A stretch of 56,201 nucleotides of DNA from an uncultured Bacteroidales bacterium (GTDB lineage Bacteria; Bacteroidota; Bacteroidia; Bacteroidales; Paludibacteraceae), in assembly GCA_945921355.1 (NCBI GenBank), contig CAMEKM010000006.1:1-56201 (forward strand), written 5' to 3'. Positions 1-9,337 of the stretch are shown one piece after another (positions within the stretch are counted from its first letter, which is position 1; each line of letters begins with the position of its first letter). The position numbers and the translations under genes were made by a program. Below the pieces are notes generated by a model. It searched no databases and was not told the origin of the DNA. It worked only from the letters and a program-made list of their open reading frames with translations.

Positions 1-3
1 ATA

Positions 4-1401
4 ATGAAAAGAACAGAAATCATCAACGCCCTGCAACTCGCAGGAGAAGGACAACTCATCAACGTGCGTGGATGGGTGCGTAGCCGTCGAGGCAACAAAA
101 ATGTCAGTTTCATTGCCCTTAACGACGGTTCTACAATCAAGAATATCCAAATCGTAGTGGATTTGGCTGTGTTCCCAGAAGAACAACTCAAACCTGTGAC
201 TACTGGCTCATGTATCTCTGCTACAGGTCATTTGGTAGCCAGTCAAGGTAGTGGTCAAGCCGTAGAAATCCAACTCACCGAATTGGAAGTATATGGCACA
301 GCCGACCCTGAGCAATATCCTTTGCAAAAAAAGGGACTCAGTATGGAGTACCTGCGCACGATCGCGCACCTGCGCCCACGTACTAATACATTTGGTGCAG
401 TATTCCGTATCCGCCACAATATGGCAATGGCTATACACCAATACTTCCACGAGCATGGATTCTTCTACTTCCACACCCCTATCATCACAGCCTCTGATTG
501 CGAGGGTGCTGGACAGATGTTCCAAGTGACCACTAAGAACCTCTATAACCTCAAGAAAGATGAGGAGGGTAAGATTGATTACTCCGATGACTTCTTCGGC
601 AAGCAAACCAGTTTGACCGTTTCTGGTCAGTTGGAGGGCGAGTTAGCAGCAATGGCATTGGGTAAGATATACACCTTTGGTCCTACTTTCCGTGCCGAGA
701 ACAGCAATACCCCTCGCCACTTGGCAGAGTTCTGGATGATTGAGCCAGAGGTAGCATTTATCCAAAAGGACGAACTAATGGACCTCGAAGAGGACTTTAT
801 TAAGTACTGTGTGCGTTGGGCACTGGAGCACTGCAAGGATGATTTGGAATTCCTCAATCAATTTGTGGACAAAGGTTTGCTTGCGCGTTTGGAGTCCGTT
901 ATCAAAACAGACTTCGTGCGTCTCACCTATACTGAGGGTATCAATATCCTGCAAGAGGCTATCAAGAATGGCAAGAAGTTTGAGTTCCCATGTACTTGGG
1001 GAGATGACTTAGCGTCAGAGCACGAGCGTTACCTCGTAGAGGAGCACTTTGGCAAACCAGTCATCATGTCAGACTATCCAAAGGATATCAAGGCCTTCTA
1101 TATGAAGATCAACGAGGATGACAAGACTGTACAAGGTACTGACGTATTGTTCCCACAAATAGGTGAAATCATCGGTGGTAGCGTGCGCGAGGAATCATTG
1201 GATAAACTAAATGCTGAAATCGAACGTCGCGAGATTCCTATGAAAGATATGTGGTGGTATTTGGATACCCGCCGCTTTGGTGCTGCACCTCACGCTGGTT
1301 TTGGTCTCGGCTTTGAGCGACTGATGCTCTTCGTAACAGGTATGCAAAACATCCGCGACGTGATCCCATTCCCACGCACACCTAAAACTGCTGAATTTTA
1401 A
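4..1401 (+). CDS. asnS: Asparagine--tRNA ligase
   Basis: Charges tRNA-Asn with asparagine in the cytoplasm. The 465-residue product is normal length for bacterial AsnRS. It has an N-terminal OB-fold anticodon-binding region (about residues 1-110), the class II motif 2 region around [19 protein letters not shown] (about 225-245), and motif 3 [12 protein letters not shown] near the C terminus. The start is the first ATG, three bases into the window, so the promoter lies outside. The next gene, a TonB-dependent receptor, begins 14 bases after the stop with no terminator, so asnS may lead a transcript that also carries the receptor and its lipoprotein. AsnRS rather than AspRS follows from the overall sequence and the lack of the AspRS insertion domain. 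Confidence 0.97.
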   Translation: MKRTEIINALQLAGEGQLINVRGWVRSRRGNKNVSFIALNDGSTIKNIQIVVDLAVFPEEQLKPVTTGSCISATGHLVASQGSGQAVEIQLTELEVYGTADPEQYPLQKKGLSMEYLRTIAHLRPRTNTFGAVFRIRHNMAMAIHQYFHEHGFFYFHTPIITASDCEGAGQMFQVTTKNLYNLKKDEEGKIDYSDDFFGKQTSLTVSGQLEGELAAMALGKIYTFGPTFRAENSNTPRHLAEFWMIEPEVAFIQKDELMDLEEDFIKYCVRWALEHCKDDLEFLNQFVDKGLLARLESVIKTDFVRLTYTEGINILQEAIKNGKKFEFPCTWGDDLASEHERYLVEEHFGKPVIMSDYPKDIKAFYMKINEDDKTVQGTDVLFPQIGEIIGGSVREESLDKLNAEIERREIPMKDMWWYLDTRRFGAAPHAGFGLGFERLMLFVTGMQNIRDVIPFPRTPKTAEF

Positions 1402-1415
1402 TAAAAACACTACAT

Positions 1416-4400
1416 ATGAAACGATTACTATTAATCATCATTGCCATAATGGCAATACAAGTTGGGATTCATGCTCAAGAACCTACTACAGATTTGCAAG
1501 TAGGAGATAGCGTGATGGTGAATCCTGACTCTACCCATTATATGACAGGAGAAAAGATATCTCCTTGGGTATATACTGTCAAACACGCAATTCAACAGGT
1601 AGGGTCTTTCTTCCATCCAAATGGTGTGTTATTAAAAGGTATCATATCTTGGGTACATCAATCGGCTCTTATCCCTGAAAATCAAACTGTTGCAACAGAA
1701 TCTGCAAAAGAAGTTGCAGAAGAAATCAGAGAACAGCCCAAAACAGAGGAGAATACAAGTGTTAAAGAACACACACAAGAAGTAGTTAGTACTGAAGTAG
1801 TCGTACCAGTTAAAAATGAAGCAGTTCCTATCACAGAAACAGCGCAAGCAGAGCCTGTAGAGGAACAAGAAGCTCCTGCCGAAACCACAGAAGCGAAATC
1901 AGTACTCCCTACTCGTTTAGTGGGTCGTATCATATCATCAGATAACCAAGCCATTGCAGGTGCCGTAATTACTTTAGTTAATCAAGGAATCAATACCACT
2001 ACCAACGCAAATGGAGAGTTCTCGCTGACTTATTTGGAAGCTACTGACGAAGAAGTTATTTTGGAAGCGAATGGATATATGTCCGACATCGTATTAGTAC
2101 AATTGGCAGATGGACAGTTAAATAATATCGGTGACATCTTGCTACAAACTGACTTCGTACGCGAAGCTCAAGAGGAAGTTTTGCTCAACTTGGCAGAGAT
2201 GGATCTTAATGATGATGAGGGTAAAAGTCAATCTATTTCCTCTGCATCTAGTGCGAGTCAGGATGTATTTAACAGTACTGTATCATTCGCATGGTCCAAC
2301 GCCCGTTATCGCGGTCGTGGATACGAACAAACATACGAGCAAAATTACATCGAAGGATTGAGTTTCAACTCTGCTGAACGTGGACAATTCAATTTCTCAG
2401 CAATGGGTGGTTTGAACGATGCAAGCCGCTATAAAGAAGTTGTAGAAGGTATCGAAGCTAATAACTTCACATTTGGTTCAATTGGTCAAGCAACCAACTA
2501 CTTGCAATCTGCAACCAACTATGCACAAGGTTGGAAGGTTGGTTTAGCTGGTACAAACCGTAACTACAAGGGTGCTGCACGCGCTACCTACTCCAGCGGA
2601 TTGATGGAAAATGGTTGGGCATTCGCCGCACAACTAGCTTGGCGCTATTCTCCATATATCAACATCAAAGGTCAGATCGGCGAAGGTATTGCTTATAGTT
2701 CTGTAGGTTATTTCCTTACTGCAGAAAAGCAATGGGGAAAAGATAAACGCCTATCCCTCATTACTTTTGGTGCGCCTACTAGCCGTGGTCAATCATCTGC
2801 ACTCACACAAGAGACATACGATCTGACCAATCAATACAACAAAACCACTTGGGGGCACAACAATTACAATCCTTACTGGGGCTATCAAAATGGCAAAGTG
2901 CGCAATTCTCGTATTGTACATTCTTATGATCCAACTGCCATTGTCAGTTTCGATTGGAAGATTGATGAAGAAAACAAGTTAAAAGTTGCAGTTGGATACC
3001 ACTATTCTATGTACTCCAACTCTGCGCTTACATTCTACAACGCACCTGATCCACGTCCAGACTACTACCGCAACTTACCTTCCGCCTTGTTGGATGGACA
3101 AATTGATAAGGATGGTTATTTTATTAGTCATGACTTGAATGGCAAACCTTTAGGTGCGGTAACAGATGGAGGATATATCAAATACCCACTTGATTACAAT
3201 GGTACACCAGTAGGTCACTCTATCAATTTGGATACCTATGCGGCTCTTACTGATTTATGGACGAGTCGTGATGACAACGCAACCCAAATCAATTGGGATG
3301 CGATTTACGCTGCAAACTATGCCAACAACGAGAATAACCCTACAAGTTCTGCACGTTATATCGTAGAACGCCGCCACAACGATATTCAAGAAGGAATGAT
3401 TAACTTGAATTATCGTAATACTTCTGTAGAAAATTTGACGATTACTGTAGGTTTAGAGGCAAAAGGAAGTCAAGGTATTCACTACAAGACTATTGATGAT
3501 TTGTTAGGTGGAAATCAATGGATTGATGTGGATCCTTTTGCAGAGCGTGATATCAAGGAGTTAGCAACCAATATCGGCCTTACGCAAACTGATATCGAGA
3601 ATGTCAAGCAAAACGACCTACGTAACCCCAATGCTAAAATCACAGAAAAAGGCAAATTTGGTTACGACTATCGTATCAACATGATGAATGCCAAACTTTG
3701 GGCACAAAACGAATGGAAATGGAATGCGGTAGACCTTTACTATGCATTGCAGTTTTCCTATTCATCTATGCAACGTACTACAGACATGTTGAATGGTCGT
3801 GCATGGTATTTGGCTAAGTTAGGAGAACAATATAATCGCCATTATTACTATTTAGCTGACGAGGCAGACAATGTATTGGCTTCTGCAGCAAACAATAGTT
3901 TCTCTCAACTTCCTACTCGACTAACAGGATATGCTCACCACTTCGTTGATCCTGCATTCAAATTGGGTGCCACATTCAAGTTGGATGGTCGCAATCAATT
4001 GAAGATTAATGGCATGGCAGAGACTACAGCACCACTTGCACGTGATGCTTATATATCACCTCGTGTACATGATCGTGCAGTAGAAAATATCTATCGCCAT
4101 GACTATGCTCGTTATTATGCAAAAGAAAATGGCACCTCATGGTTGCAAGAGTACTTTGGTGCGAGCCAAAAGATTGTTGGTGGTGACTTGACGTATTCAT
4201 TCAACTATCCTATTGTCCGCGGTCGTATTACCGGATTCTATACTCGATTCTGGAATGGTACCGAGCTCAACGGCTACTACGACGATGAGGCACGTACTTT
4301 CGTCAACCAATCATTGACTGGTATCAACCGTCGTCACTGCGGTGTGGAAGCAGCTGCTGCTGTTAAGCTCGGCCTCTACTTCACTCTGACTGGTGTAGTA

Positions 4401-5120
4401 AGTGTAGGCGATTATCGCTACACAAGCAATGCATTGGCCATCACATCTGCTGAAAACGGTATGGCATTGGCAGAGAATGCACAAGGTCCTATCTATGAAT
4501 TGCGCGACAGCGTATTGCTACAGGGATTGCGCGTAGCTACAGGTCCACAAGTGAACAGCAGTTTGAAACTCAGTTTCTTCCACCCAGATATGTGGTTTGC
4601 AGATATTACCGTGAACTATTTTGACTGGAATTATCTTGACTATGCACCTGCTCGCCGCATGAAGGGGCTCTTCACTGGCACACGTGCTGATGGTAGCAAA
4701 GTGAATGGTTGGTATGGCGATGCATATACAGATGCTATAGCTAAAACCCCAGAAGGCGACGTAATATATGATCAACAAGGTGTACCTTCGTTGAAATATC
4801 CATATAACCTGCTTTCTGATCAAGAATCATTAACTGCCACTAATGTTTGGAATCGTTTCTTAGTAGATGTGAGTATAGGTAAAATGATTTACCTCAAGAA
4901 TCGTCAGTCTATATCTATCAACCTGACTGTAAATAACGTATTAAATAACACCAACTTTAAGACTGGTGGCTATCAACAAGCACGTCTGCCACGTCAAACA
5001 CGTCAAGGTGTAGATGATAGTCAAAATTCTGTCATAAGTCCTAACGTATGGAAATTCCCATCTAAATACTATTATGCATGGGGAACCAACTTCTATCTCA
5101 ATATCCAGTATAAATTCTAA
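1416..5120 (+). CDS. TonB-dependent outer-membrane receptor with carboxypeptidase-regulatory-like N-domain
   Basis: A 1234-residue outer-membrane receptor. Residues 1-20 form a signal peptide ending IHAQ. Residues about 85-165 are a Glu/Val/Thr-rich acidic linker. A carboxypeptidase-regulatory-like fold follows (LVGRIISSDNQAIAGAVITL, about 166-245), then plug and barrel regions to a C-terminal aromatic strand (YLNIQYKF). Receptors of this kind take up bound nutrients using TonB energy; the substrate cannot be read from the sequence. The DUF5689 lipoprotein starts 5 bases after the stop, the usual pairing for this receptor subgroup, analogous to but distinct from SusC/SusD. The acidic linker between signal peptide and N-domain is unusual. 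The spacing suggests co-transcription with asnS. Confidence 0.9.
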   Translation: MKRLLLIIIAIMAIQVGIHAQEPTTDLQVGDSVMVNPDSTHYMTGEKISPWVYTVKHAIQQVGSFFHPNGVLLKGIISWVHQSALIPENQTVATESAKEVAEEIREQPKTEENTSVKEHTQEVVSTEVVVPVKNEAVPITETAQAEPVEEQEAPAETTEAKSVLPTRLVGRIISSDNQAIAGAVITLVNQGINTTTNANGEFSLTYLEATDEEVILEANGYMSDIVLVQLADGQLNNIGDILLQTDFVREAQEEVLLNLAEMDLNDDEGKSQSISSASSASQDVFNSTVSFAWSNARYRGRGYEQTYEQNYIEGLSFNSAERGQFNFSAMGGLNDASRYKEVVEGIEANNFTFGSIGQATNYLQSATNYAQGWKVGLAGTNRNYKGAARATYSSGLMENGWAFAAQLAWRYSPYINIKGQIGEGIAYSSVGYFLTAEKQWGKDKRLSLITFGAPTSRGQSSALTQETYDLTNQYNKTTWGHNNYNPYWGYQNGKVRNSRIVHSYDPTAIVSFDWKIDEENKLKVAVGYHYSMYSNSALTFYNAPDPRPDYYRNLPSALLDGQIDKDGYFISHDLNGKPLGAVTDGGYIKYPLDYNGTPVGHSINLDTYAALTDLWTSRDDNATQINWDAIYAANYANNENNPTSSARYIVERRHNDIQEGMINLNYRNTSVENLTITVGLEAKGSQGIHYKTIDDLLGGNQWIDVDPFAERDIKELATNIGLTQTDIENVKQNDLRNPNAKITEKGKFGYDYRINMMNAKLWAQNEWKWNAVDLYYALQFSYSSMQRTTDMLNGRAWYLAKLGEQYNRHYYYLADEADNVLASAANNSFSQLPTRLTGYAHHFVDPAFKLGATFKLDGRNQLKINGMAETTAPLARDAYISPRVHDRAVENIYRHDYARYYAKENGTSWLQEYFGASQKIVGGDLTYSFNYPIVRGRITGFYTRFWNGTELNGYYDDEARTFVNQSLTGINRRHCGVEAAAAVKLGLYFTLTGVVSVGDYRYTSNALAITSAENGMALAENAQGPIYELRDSVLLQGLRVATGPQVNSSLKLSFFHPDMWFADITVNYFDWNYLDYAPARRMKGLFTGTRADGSKVNGWYGDAYTDAIAKTPEGDVIYDQQGVPSLKYPYNLLSDQESLTATNVWNRFLVDVSIGKMIYLKNRQSISINLTVNNVLNNTNFKTGGYQQARLPRQTRQGVDDSQNSVISPNVWKFPSKYYYAWGTNFYLNIQYKF

Positions 5121-5125
5121 GCAAT

Positions 5126-6265
5126 ATGAAAAAGTCAATATTAAATATATCCAAATTGTCTTTACTCTTGGTTCTTGGTTCTTGGCTAGTGGCAGCATGT
5201 ACTCCTCACGCTATTGATGAGAGCAACCTCTTCTTCACAGAAGATCAAGCCAATGAACTTATTAGTCAAGGTACGTTGCTCACATTGCAGCAATTCAAAG
5301 ATTCGTTTATGACAGAGAAAGGTAATTATCTTAGTGACACCACTTTATACCGTACACGTGCTACTAAGGATGGTAAAAATTATCTCTTCTCAATTGATAC
5401 CATTCCTGTATCCGACAAGCCAATATATATCCGCGGTCGCGTAACTACCGATGACTATGCAGGCAACTTCTACAAAGCGATGTGTATTCAGCAAATTGTA
5501 GATGGCGAACAACAGGCATTACGCTTGTCTATAGATGCTGGTTCTGTTGGTGGTCTATATCAGATTGGTCAAGAGATTTTGATTCGCGTAGATGGCTTAG
5601 CGATAGGTCGCTATGCTAACCAACCACAGCTCTGTTTACCATCCTACAACAATAATATCTATGCTAACAATGCAGAGCAAAAGGTAGGTTGGGCACCAGG
5701 TCGTATTCCAATTGCAATCTTTAGAGCACGCACCACTTGCATCAACAAACCGGATGTAAGCAAATTGGTATATGATGAGTATCTTATCACAGAATTTACC
5801 AAAGTAATCAATCTTCAAGAAACACGTAAATGGGATGCCAAATTGGTACGTATCAAAGATGTGCACTATACTGGAGAGTATTTTGAAACATCGGGAGGTA
5901 CCAGCAAATGTTCTACTGGTGATCCAGAAAAAGATGAATATGCCAATGTCTTTGCACCTACCACCAATAATATTGGATACCCTCAAAGCCGTGTAATTGC
6001 AGATCAAAATGGTAATAAAACGGCAGTATCTGCTTCAGAATATGCAAAATTCGCCTATTTCTATCTTCCTGGTGCAGATCAAAATGGTAGCAGTAATTGC
6101 TCCAAGTACGTAGGCGATGTAGTGGGTATTCTTGGTTTCTATAGCGATAATGCAAAGTACGATCCAGCACCCGATGATTGGTCTATCACAATTCGTTCGT
6201 TGGATGACGTGCAACTCAAAGATAGTGAGGGCAACCTCTGGCCACGCATTGAATACCAAAAATAA
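5126..6265 (+). CDS. DUF5689-domain surface lipoprotein
   Basis: A 379-residue lipoprotein with a lipobox-type signal peptide (LVAACTP, Cys at about residue 25). The segment IYIRGRVTTDDYAGNFYKAM is typical of DUF5689 N-terminal regions, which are encoded next to TonB-dependent receptors in Bacteroidota and probably act as surface ligand-binding partners. It lies 5 bases downstream of the receptor gene. The hydrophobic core of its signal peptide is encoded by a short heptamer array (CTTGGTT three times, 5167-5187). The ligand is unknown. Confidence 0.85.
   Translation: MKKSILNISKLSLLLVLGSWLVAACTPHAIDESNLFFTEDQANELISQGTLLTLQQFKDSFMTEKGNYLSDTTLYRTRATKDGKNYLFSIDTIPVSDKPIYIRGRVTTDDYAGNFYKAMCIQQIVDGEQQALRLSIDAGSVGGLYQIGQEILIRVDGLAIGRYANQPQLCLPSYNNNIYANNAEQKVGWAPGRIPIAIFRARTTCINKPDVSKLVYDEYLITEFTKVINLQETRKWDAKLVRIKDVHYTGEYFETSGGTSKCSTGDPEKDEYANVFAPTTNNIGYPQSRVIADQNGNKTAVSASEYAKFAYFYLPGADQNGSSNCSKYVGDVVGILGFYSDNAKYDPAPDDWSITIRSLDDVQLKDSEGNLWPRIEYQK
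5160..5187 (+). repeat. Heptamer array encoding a signal-peptide core
   Basis: CTTGGTT, CTTGGTT and CTTGGCT follow at exact 7-base steps, preceded by a related 7-mer. Translated, they form the LVLGSWL part of the DUF5689 lipoprotein signal sequence. Confidence 0.6.
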
Positions 6266-6270
6266 TTACT

Positions 6271-6308
6271 CTAAGCACTAAACAGTAGCGCAAGCGTTCA
6301 CTAAACAA
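6271..6308. repeat. Hairpin repeat with CTCTAAG/CACTAAA flank
   Basis: Intergenic copy of a dispersed element: CTCTAAG-CACTAAA-CAGTAG, then CGC-AA-GCG, then TTCACTAAAC. The same layout recurs at 9217-9255, 30561-30662 and 32950-33069 with different stems. Confidence 0.5.
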
Positions 6309-6848
6309 ATGAGTTGGCTTGACATCATCATACTACTACCCCTACTCATCGGCCTCGTAAGAGGGCTGATGAGAGGGTTTGTAGTAGAATTAACTGCCAT
6401 CGTGGCTATTATCTTGGGTGCTATAGGAACGAAGATGTGGGGAGCTCCATTTGCTATATGGCTAAGCCAACAATTCGCGTGGCCAGAAGCCATTTGTTCT
6501 GTAGTGTCATATGCCCTACTCTTTTTAGGCATTACCTTGTTGCTTAATGTGGTTGCTAAGCTCATATCGCGTCTTTTCAAAGCAGTCAACCTCGGTTGGC
6601 TCAACCGACTATTTGGAGCTTTGTTTGGAGTTGCCAAATGGGCGACAATCGTACTATTTATAGTGCTGTGTGTACACCGATTAGACGATCAGTTCCATTT
6701 CTTTAAGGATGACCTAAAGCAACAATCTACTATTTATAATTATACTACCCCTTTATCCGAGAAGGTATGGAAAGCAGTTAAGGAGCAAGTCAGTACGTAT
6801 TCGCTCACTCTCCCCGCTAACAAAGATTCAGAAAATGAGCAGAAATAA
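6309..6848 (+). CDS. CvpA family membrane protein
   Basis: A 179-residue inner-membrane protein with about four transmembrane segments in the first 125 residues. The start (MSWLDIIILLPLLIGLVRGLMRGF) matches the CvpA pattern: a short hydrophobic helix followed by G-x-x-R-G. CvpA was named for colicin V production in E. coli; in Bacteroidota its role is undefined, with envelope homeostasis suspected. The C-terminal 50 residues are soluble and charged. A rho-independent terminator overlaps the last codons, so this gene ends its transcript. A hairpin repeat lies just upstream. Confidence 0.88.
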   Translation: MSWLDIIILLPLLIGLVRGLMRGFVVELTAIVAIILGAIGTKMWGAPFAIWLSQQFAWPEAICSVVSYALLFLGITLLLNVVAKLISRLFKAVNLGWLNRLFGALFGVAKWATIVLFIVLCVHRLDDQFHFFKDDLKQQSTIYNYTTPLSEKVWKAVKEQVSTYSLTLPANKDSENEQK

Positions 6849-6868
6849 AAATTCTGCTCATTTTTTTT
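6833..6868 (+). terminator. Rho-independent terminator of cvpA
   Basis: ATGAGCAGAA (6835-6844) pairs with TTCTGCTCAT (6852-6861), followed by a run of T. The 5' arm lies in the last cvpA codons and the TAA stop sits in the loop. Confidence 0.85.
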
Positions 6869-6876
6869 GCAAAATA

Positions 6877-6908
6877 TTTGGTCATATCAAAAAAAAGCAG
6901 TACCTTTG
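6877..6908 (+). promoter_or_regulatory. Promoter of tRNA-His
   Basis: TTTG at 6877-6880 and TACCTTTG at 6901-6908, separated by 20 bases: the Bacteroidota -33/-7 arrangement. It lies 64 bases before tRNA-His. Confidence 0.8.
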
Positions 6909-6971
6909 CAGCCGCTTTCGGAAATTCAGGTTTGAACCTCTGAAACATTTTATTAGCGTTTGGCGCAATAT

Positions 6972-7045
6972 GGTGGTTATAGCTCAGTTGGCAGAGCATC
7001 GGATTGTGGTTCCGAGTGTCGTGGGTTCGAGCCCCACTATCCACC
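6972..7045 (+). tRNA. tRNA-His (anticodon GTG)
   Basis: Cloverleaf with anticodon stem TCGGA/TCCGA, loop TTGTGGT (anticodon GTG), T-arm GTGGG/CCCAC and an encoded extra 5' G at 6972 facing C73, the tRNA-His identity pair. The acceptor stem contains one T-T mismatch (T5 with T68). CCA is not fully encoded. Confidence 0.95.
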
Positions 7046-7047
7046 CA

Positions 7048-7088
7048 AATAAGAGAGAGACCGTTTGGTTTCTCTCTTATTATTTTTT
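7048..7088 (+). terminator. Terminator after tRNA-His
   Basis: AATAAGAGAGA (7048-7058) pairs with TCTCTCTTATT (7071-7081), followed by a T-run. Confidence 0.85.
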
Positions 7089-7160
7089 TAGTTTCTGCCA
7101 TTTTGTCAGTATAATTATATCTTTTTTTTCTATTTGTCAGTTTTTTTGTCAAAATTCACT

Positions 7161-7177
7161 TTGGCACGGCATTTGTT
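7161..7177 (+). promoter_or_regulatory. Candidate sigma-54-type (-24/-12) promoter of dnaK
   Basis: TTGGCAC, five bases, then TTGT (7161-7176) resembles the RpoN consensus TGGCAC-N5-TTGC. The -24 GG is intact and the -12 dinucleotide is GT instead of GC. No TAnnTTTG box with a matching TTTG was found before dnaK. A similar site lies at 12641-12656 before a J-domain remnant. Confidence 0.45.
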
Positions 7178-7195
7178 TATATTAAGGCAAAGCAT

Positions 7196-7259
7196 CTAGT
7201 GCTGCTAGTGCTTACTAGTCCAACTAGTACTACTAGCTTAACTAGCACAAATCAACTAG
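7196..7259 (+). repeat. Phased CTAG array in the dnaK leader
   Basis: Seven CTAG tetramers start at 7196, 7205, 7215, 7224, 7233, 7242 and 7256, so five of the six steps are 9-10 bases. Most units read CTAGT. The array ends 25 bases before the dnaK start codon, inside the presumed 5' untranslated region. Confidence 0.85.
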
Positions 7260-7284
7260 TATTAACTAAAAAAACTTAAATACA

Positions 7285-9207
7285 ATGGGAAAAATTATTG
7301 GAATTGACTTAGGAACAACTAACTCCTGTGTCGCAGTTATGGAAGGCAATGAGCCTGTAGTTATCACCAACTCTGAGGGTAAACGTACTACCCCATCTGT
7401 TATTGGTTTCGTAGATGGTGGCGAGCGCAAAGTGGGCGACCCTGCTAAGCGTCAAGCAATCACCAACCCTACTCGCACCGTATATTCAATCAAGCGTTTC
7501 ATGGGTGAGACCTATGACCGTCTTTCGAGCGAGATAGCGCGCGTACCTTATAAAGTAGTAAAGGGAGACAACAACACCCCACGTGTGGATATCGACGGTC
7601 GTTTGTACACGCCACAAGAGATTTCAGCTATCATCCTCCAAAAGATGAAGAAGACCGCGGAAGATTATCTTGGTCAAGAGGTGACAGAGGCAGTGATTAC
7701 TGTACCTGCATACTTCAACGACAGCCAACGTCAAGCTACCAAAGAGGCAGGCGAGATCGCAGGTCTGAATGTTCGCCGTATCGTGAACGAGCCAACAGCT
7801 GCTGCTTTGGCATACGGTCTTGATAAGAGCAACAAAGACATGAAGATCGTAGTATTCGACTGCGGTGGTGGTACACACGACGTCAGTGTGCTCGAATTGG
7901 GCGACGGCGTATTTGAGGTAAAAGCCACCGATGGTGATACTCACTTGGGTGGTGATGACTTCGATCACCGTATTATTGACTGGCTCGTACAAGAGTTCAA
8001 GAACGAGAATGGTGGCGCAGACCTTAGCAAAGATGCTATGGCTATGCAACGACTCAAAGAGGCAGCTGAGAAAGCAAAAATCGAGCTTTCTAATACCACC
8101 TCTACCGAGATCAACTTGCCATACATTATGCCTGTAAACGGTGTGCCAGCACACTTGGTAAAGACCCTTACCCGTGCTAAGTTTGAGCAACTTATTGACG
8201 ACCTCATACAACGCACTATCGCTCCATGCCGCACCGCTTTGCAAAACGCAGGTCTAAGTATTAGCGATATTGACGAGATTATCCTTGTAGGTGGTTCAAC
8301 TCGTATCCCTGCTATCCAACAAGCAGTTGAGAAATTCTTCGGCAAAGCTCCATCTAAGGGCGTTAACCCAGACGAGGTTGTAGCGCTTGGTGCAGCTATC
8401 CAAGGTGGTGTCTTGACAGGTGATGTGAAGGATGTCCTCCTCCTTGATGTTACCCCACTTTCTCTCGGTATCGAGACTATGGGTGGCGTGATGACCAAGA
8501 TGATTGAGGCCAACACCACTATCCCAACCAAGAAGACCGAGACCTTCACCACAGCAGTGGACAACCAACCTTCTGTAGAGATCAAGGTATTGCAAGGTGA
8601 GCGCCCAATGGCTGCACAAAACAAGCAAATCGGTATCTTCCACCTCGATGGTATCATGCCTGCACGTCGTGGCGAGCCACAAATCGAAGTGACCTTTGAT
8701 ATTGATGCCAACGGTATCCTCAACGTAACCGCTAAGGACAAAGCTACTGGCAAAGAGCAAAAGATTCGTATCGAAGCATCCAGCGGCTTGAGCGACGAAG
8801 AGATCAAGCGTATGAAGGCGGAGGCAGAAGCTAATGCTGAGGCAGATAAGAAAGAGGCAGAGCGTATCGCTAAGCTCAACCACGCTGACGCTACTATCTT
8901 CCAAACTGAGAAGCAATTGGCTGAACTTGGCGACAAGATTCCTGCTGACAAGAAAGCGCCTATCGAGGAGGCATTGAAGAACCTCAAGGCTGCTTATGAG
9001 AAGAAGGATGCAGACGCATGCGAGGCAGCTAACCAAGCATTGATGACAGCCTTCCAAGCAGCCAGCGCAGAGATGTACAACGCAACTCAAGGTCAAGCAG
9101 GTCCTCAAGGAGGTGCTGACTTCCAAGGCGGTGCACAAGGTGGCGCACAAAATGGTGGTAACAACCAAGGCGCAGCCGAGGACGTGGACTTCGAAGAGGT
9201 AAAATAA
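7285..9207 (+). CDS. dnaK: Molecular chaperone DnaK (Hsp70)
   Basis: A 640-residue ATP-dependent chaperone that folds client proteins with DnaJ and GrpE. It opens with [16 protein letters not shown] (phosphate 1), has the connect motif region around [13 protein letters not shown] and an adenosine motif [10 protein letters not shown] near residue 335, then the substrate-binding domain (about 390-500), helical lid, Gly/Gln-rich tail and the terminus EDVDFEEVK. The phosphate 2 motif reads DCGGGTHD (about residues 192-199) where most DnaKs have DLGGGTFD. The ATG follows an A-rich leader holding the CTAG array; a sigma-54-like box lies 110 bases upstream. A terminator follows, and no dnaJ or grpE is adjacent. 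Confidence 0.98.
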   Translation: MGKIIGIDLGTTNSCVAVMEGNEPVVITNSEGKRTTPSVIGFVDGGERKVGDPAKRQAITNPTRTVYSIKRFMGETYDRLSSEIARVPYKVVKGDNNTPRVDIDGRLYTPQEISAIILQKMKKTAEDYLGQEVTEAVITVPAYFNDSQRQATKEAGEIAGLNVRRIVNEPTAAALAYGLDKSNKDMKIVVFDCGGGTHDVSVLELGDGVFEVKATDGDTHLGGDDFDHRIIDWLVQEFKNENGGADLSKDAMAMQRLKEAAEKAKIELSNTTSTEINLPYIMPVNGVPAHLVKTLTRAKFEQLIDDLIQRTIAPCRTALQNAGLSISDIDEIILVGGSTRIPAIQQAVEKFFGKAPSKGVNPDEVVALGAAIQGGVLTGDVKDVLLLDVTPLSLGIETMGGVMTKMIEANTTIPTKKTETFTTAVDNQPSVEIKVLQGERPMAAQNKQIGIFHLDGIMPARRGEPQIEVTFDIDANGILNVTAKDKATGKEQKIRIEASSGLSDEEIKRMKAEAEANAEADKKEAERIAKLNHADATIFQTEKQLAELGDKIPADKKAPIEEALKNLKAAYEKKDADACEAANQALMTAFQAASAEMYNATQGQAGPQGGADFQGGAQGGAQNGGNNQGAAEDVDFEEVK

Positions 9208-9216
9208 ACTTCTAAT

Positions 9217-9255
9217 CCTCTAAGCAATAGCTCGCCATGCGAGCATCCACTAAAC
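9217..9255. repeat. Hairpin repeat, GCTCGC/GCGAGC stem
   Basis: CTCTAAG, CAATAG, then GCTCGC-cat-GCGAGC (9230-9244), then ATCCACTAAAC. The 6-bp stem is the same as in the copy at 32966-32979, with a different loop. Confidence 0.6.
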
Positions 9256-9296
9256 AAAATCGCCATTTGTGATTTATGCACAAGTGGCGATTTTTT
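9256..9296 (+). terminator. Terminator of dnaK
   Basis: AAATCGCCATTTGTG pairs with CACAAGTGGCGATTT (one G-T wobble), loop of 7 bases, then six T. Confidence 0.9.
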
Positions 9297-9300
9297 CATA

Positions 9301-9328
9301 ACTCATCACTTATAGTTCATCACTCATA
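9301..9328. repeat. Heptamer array before the AraC gene
   Basis: ACTCATC, ACTTATA, GTTCATC and ACTCATA at exact 7-base steps, ending 9 bases before the regulator's ATG. Confidence 0.6.
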
Positions 9329-9337
9329 CTTACCGCC

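Noticed and set aside
7965..8987. 340-residue open frame on the minus strand opposite dnaK
   Set aside because: It is the shadow of the strongly conserved dnaK frame; the product is low-complexity Ser/Ala/Ile-rich with no domain.
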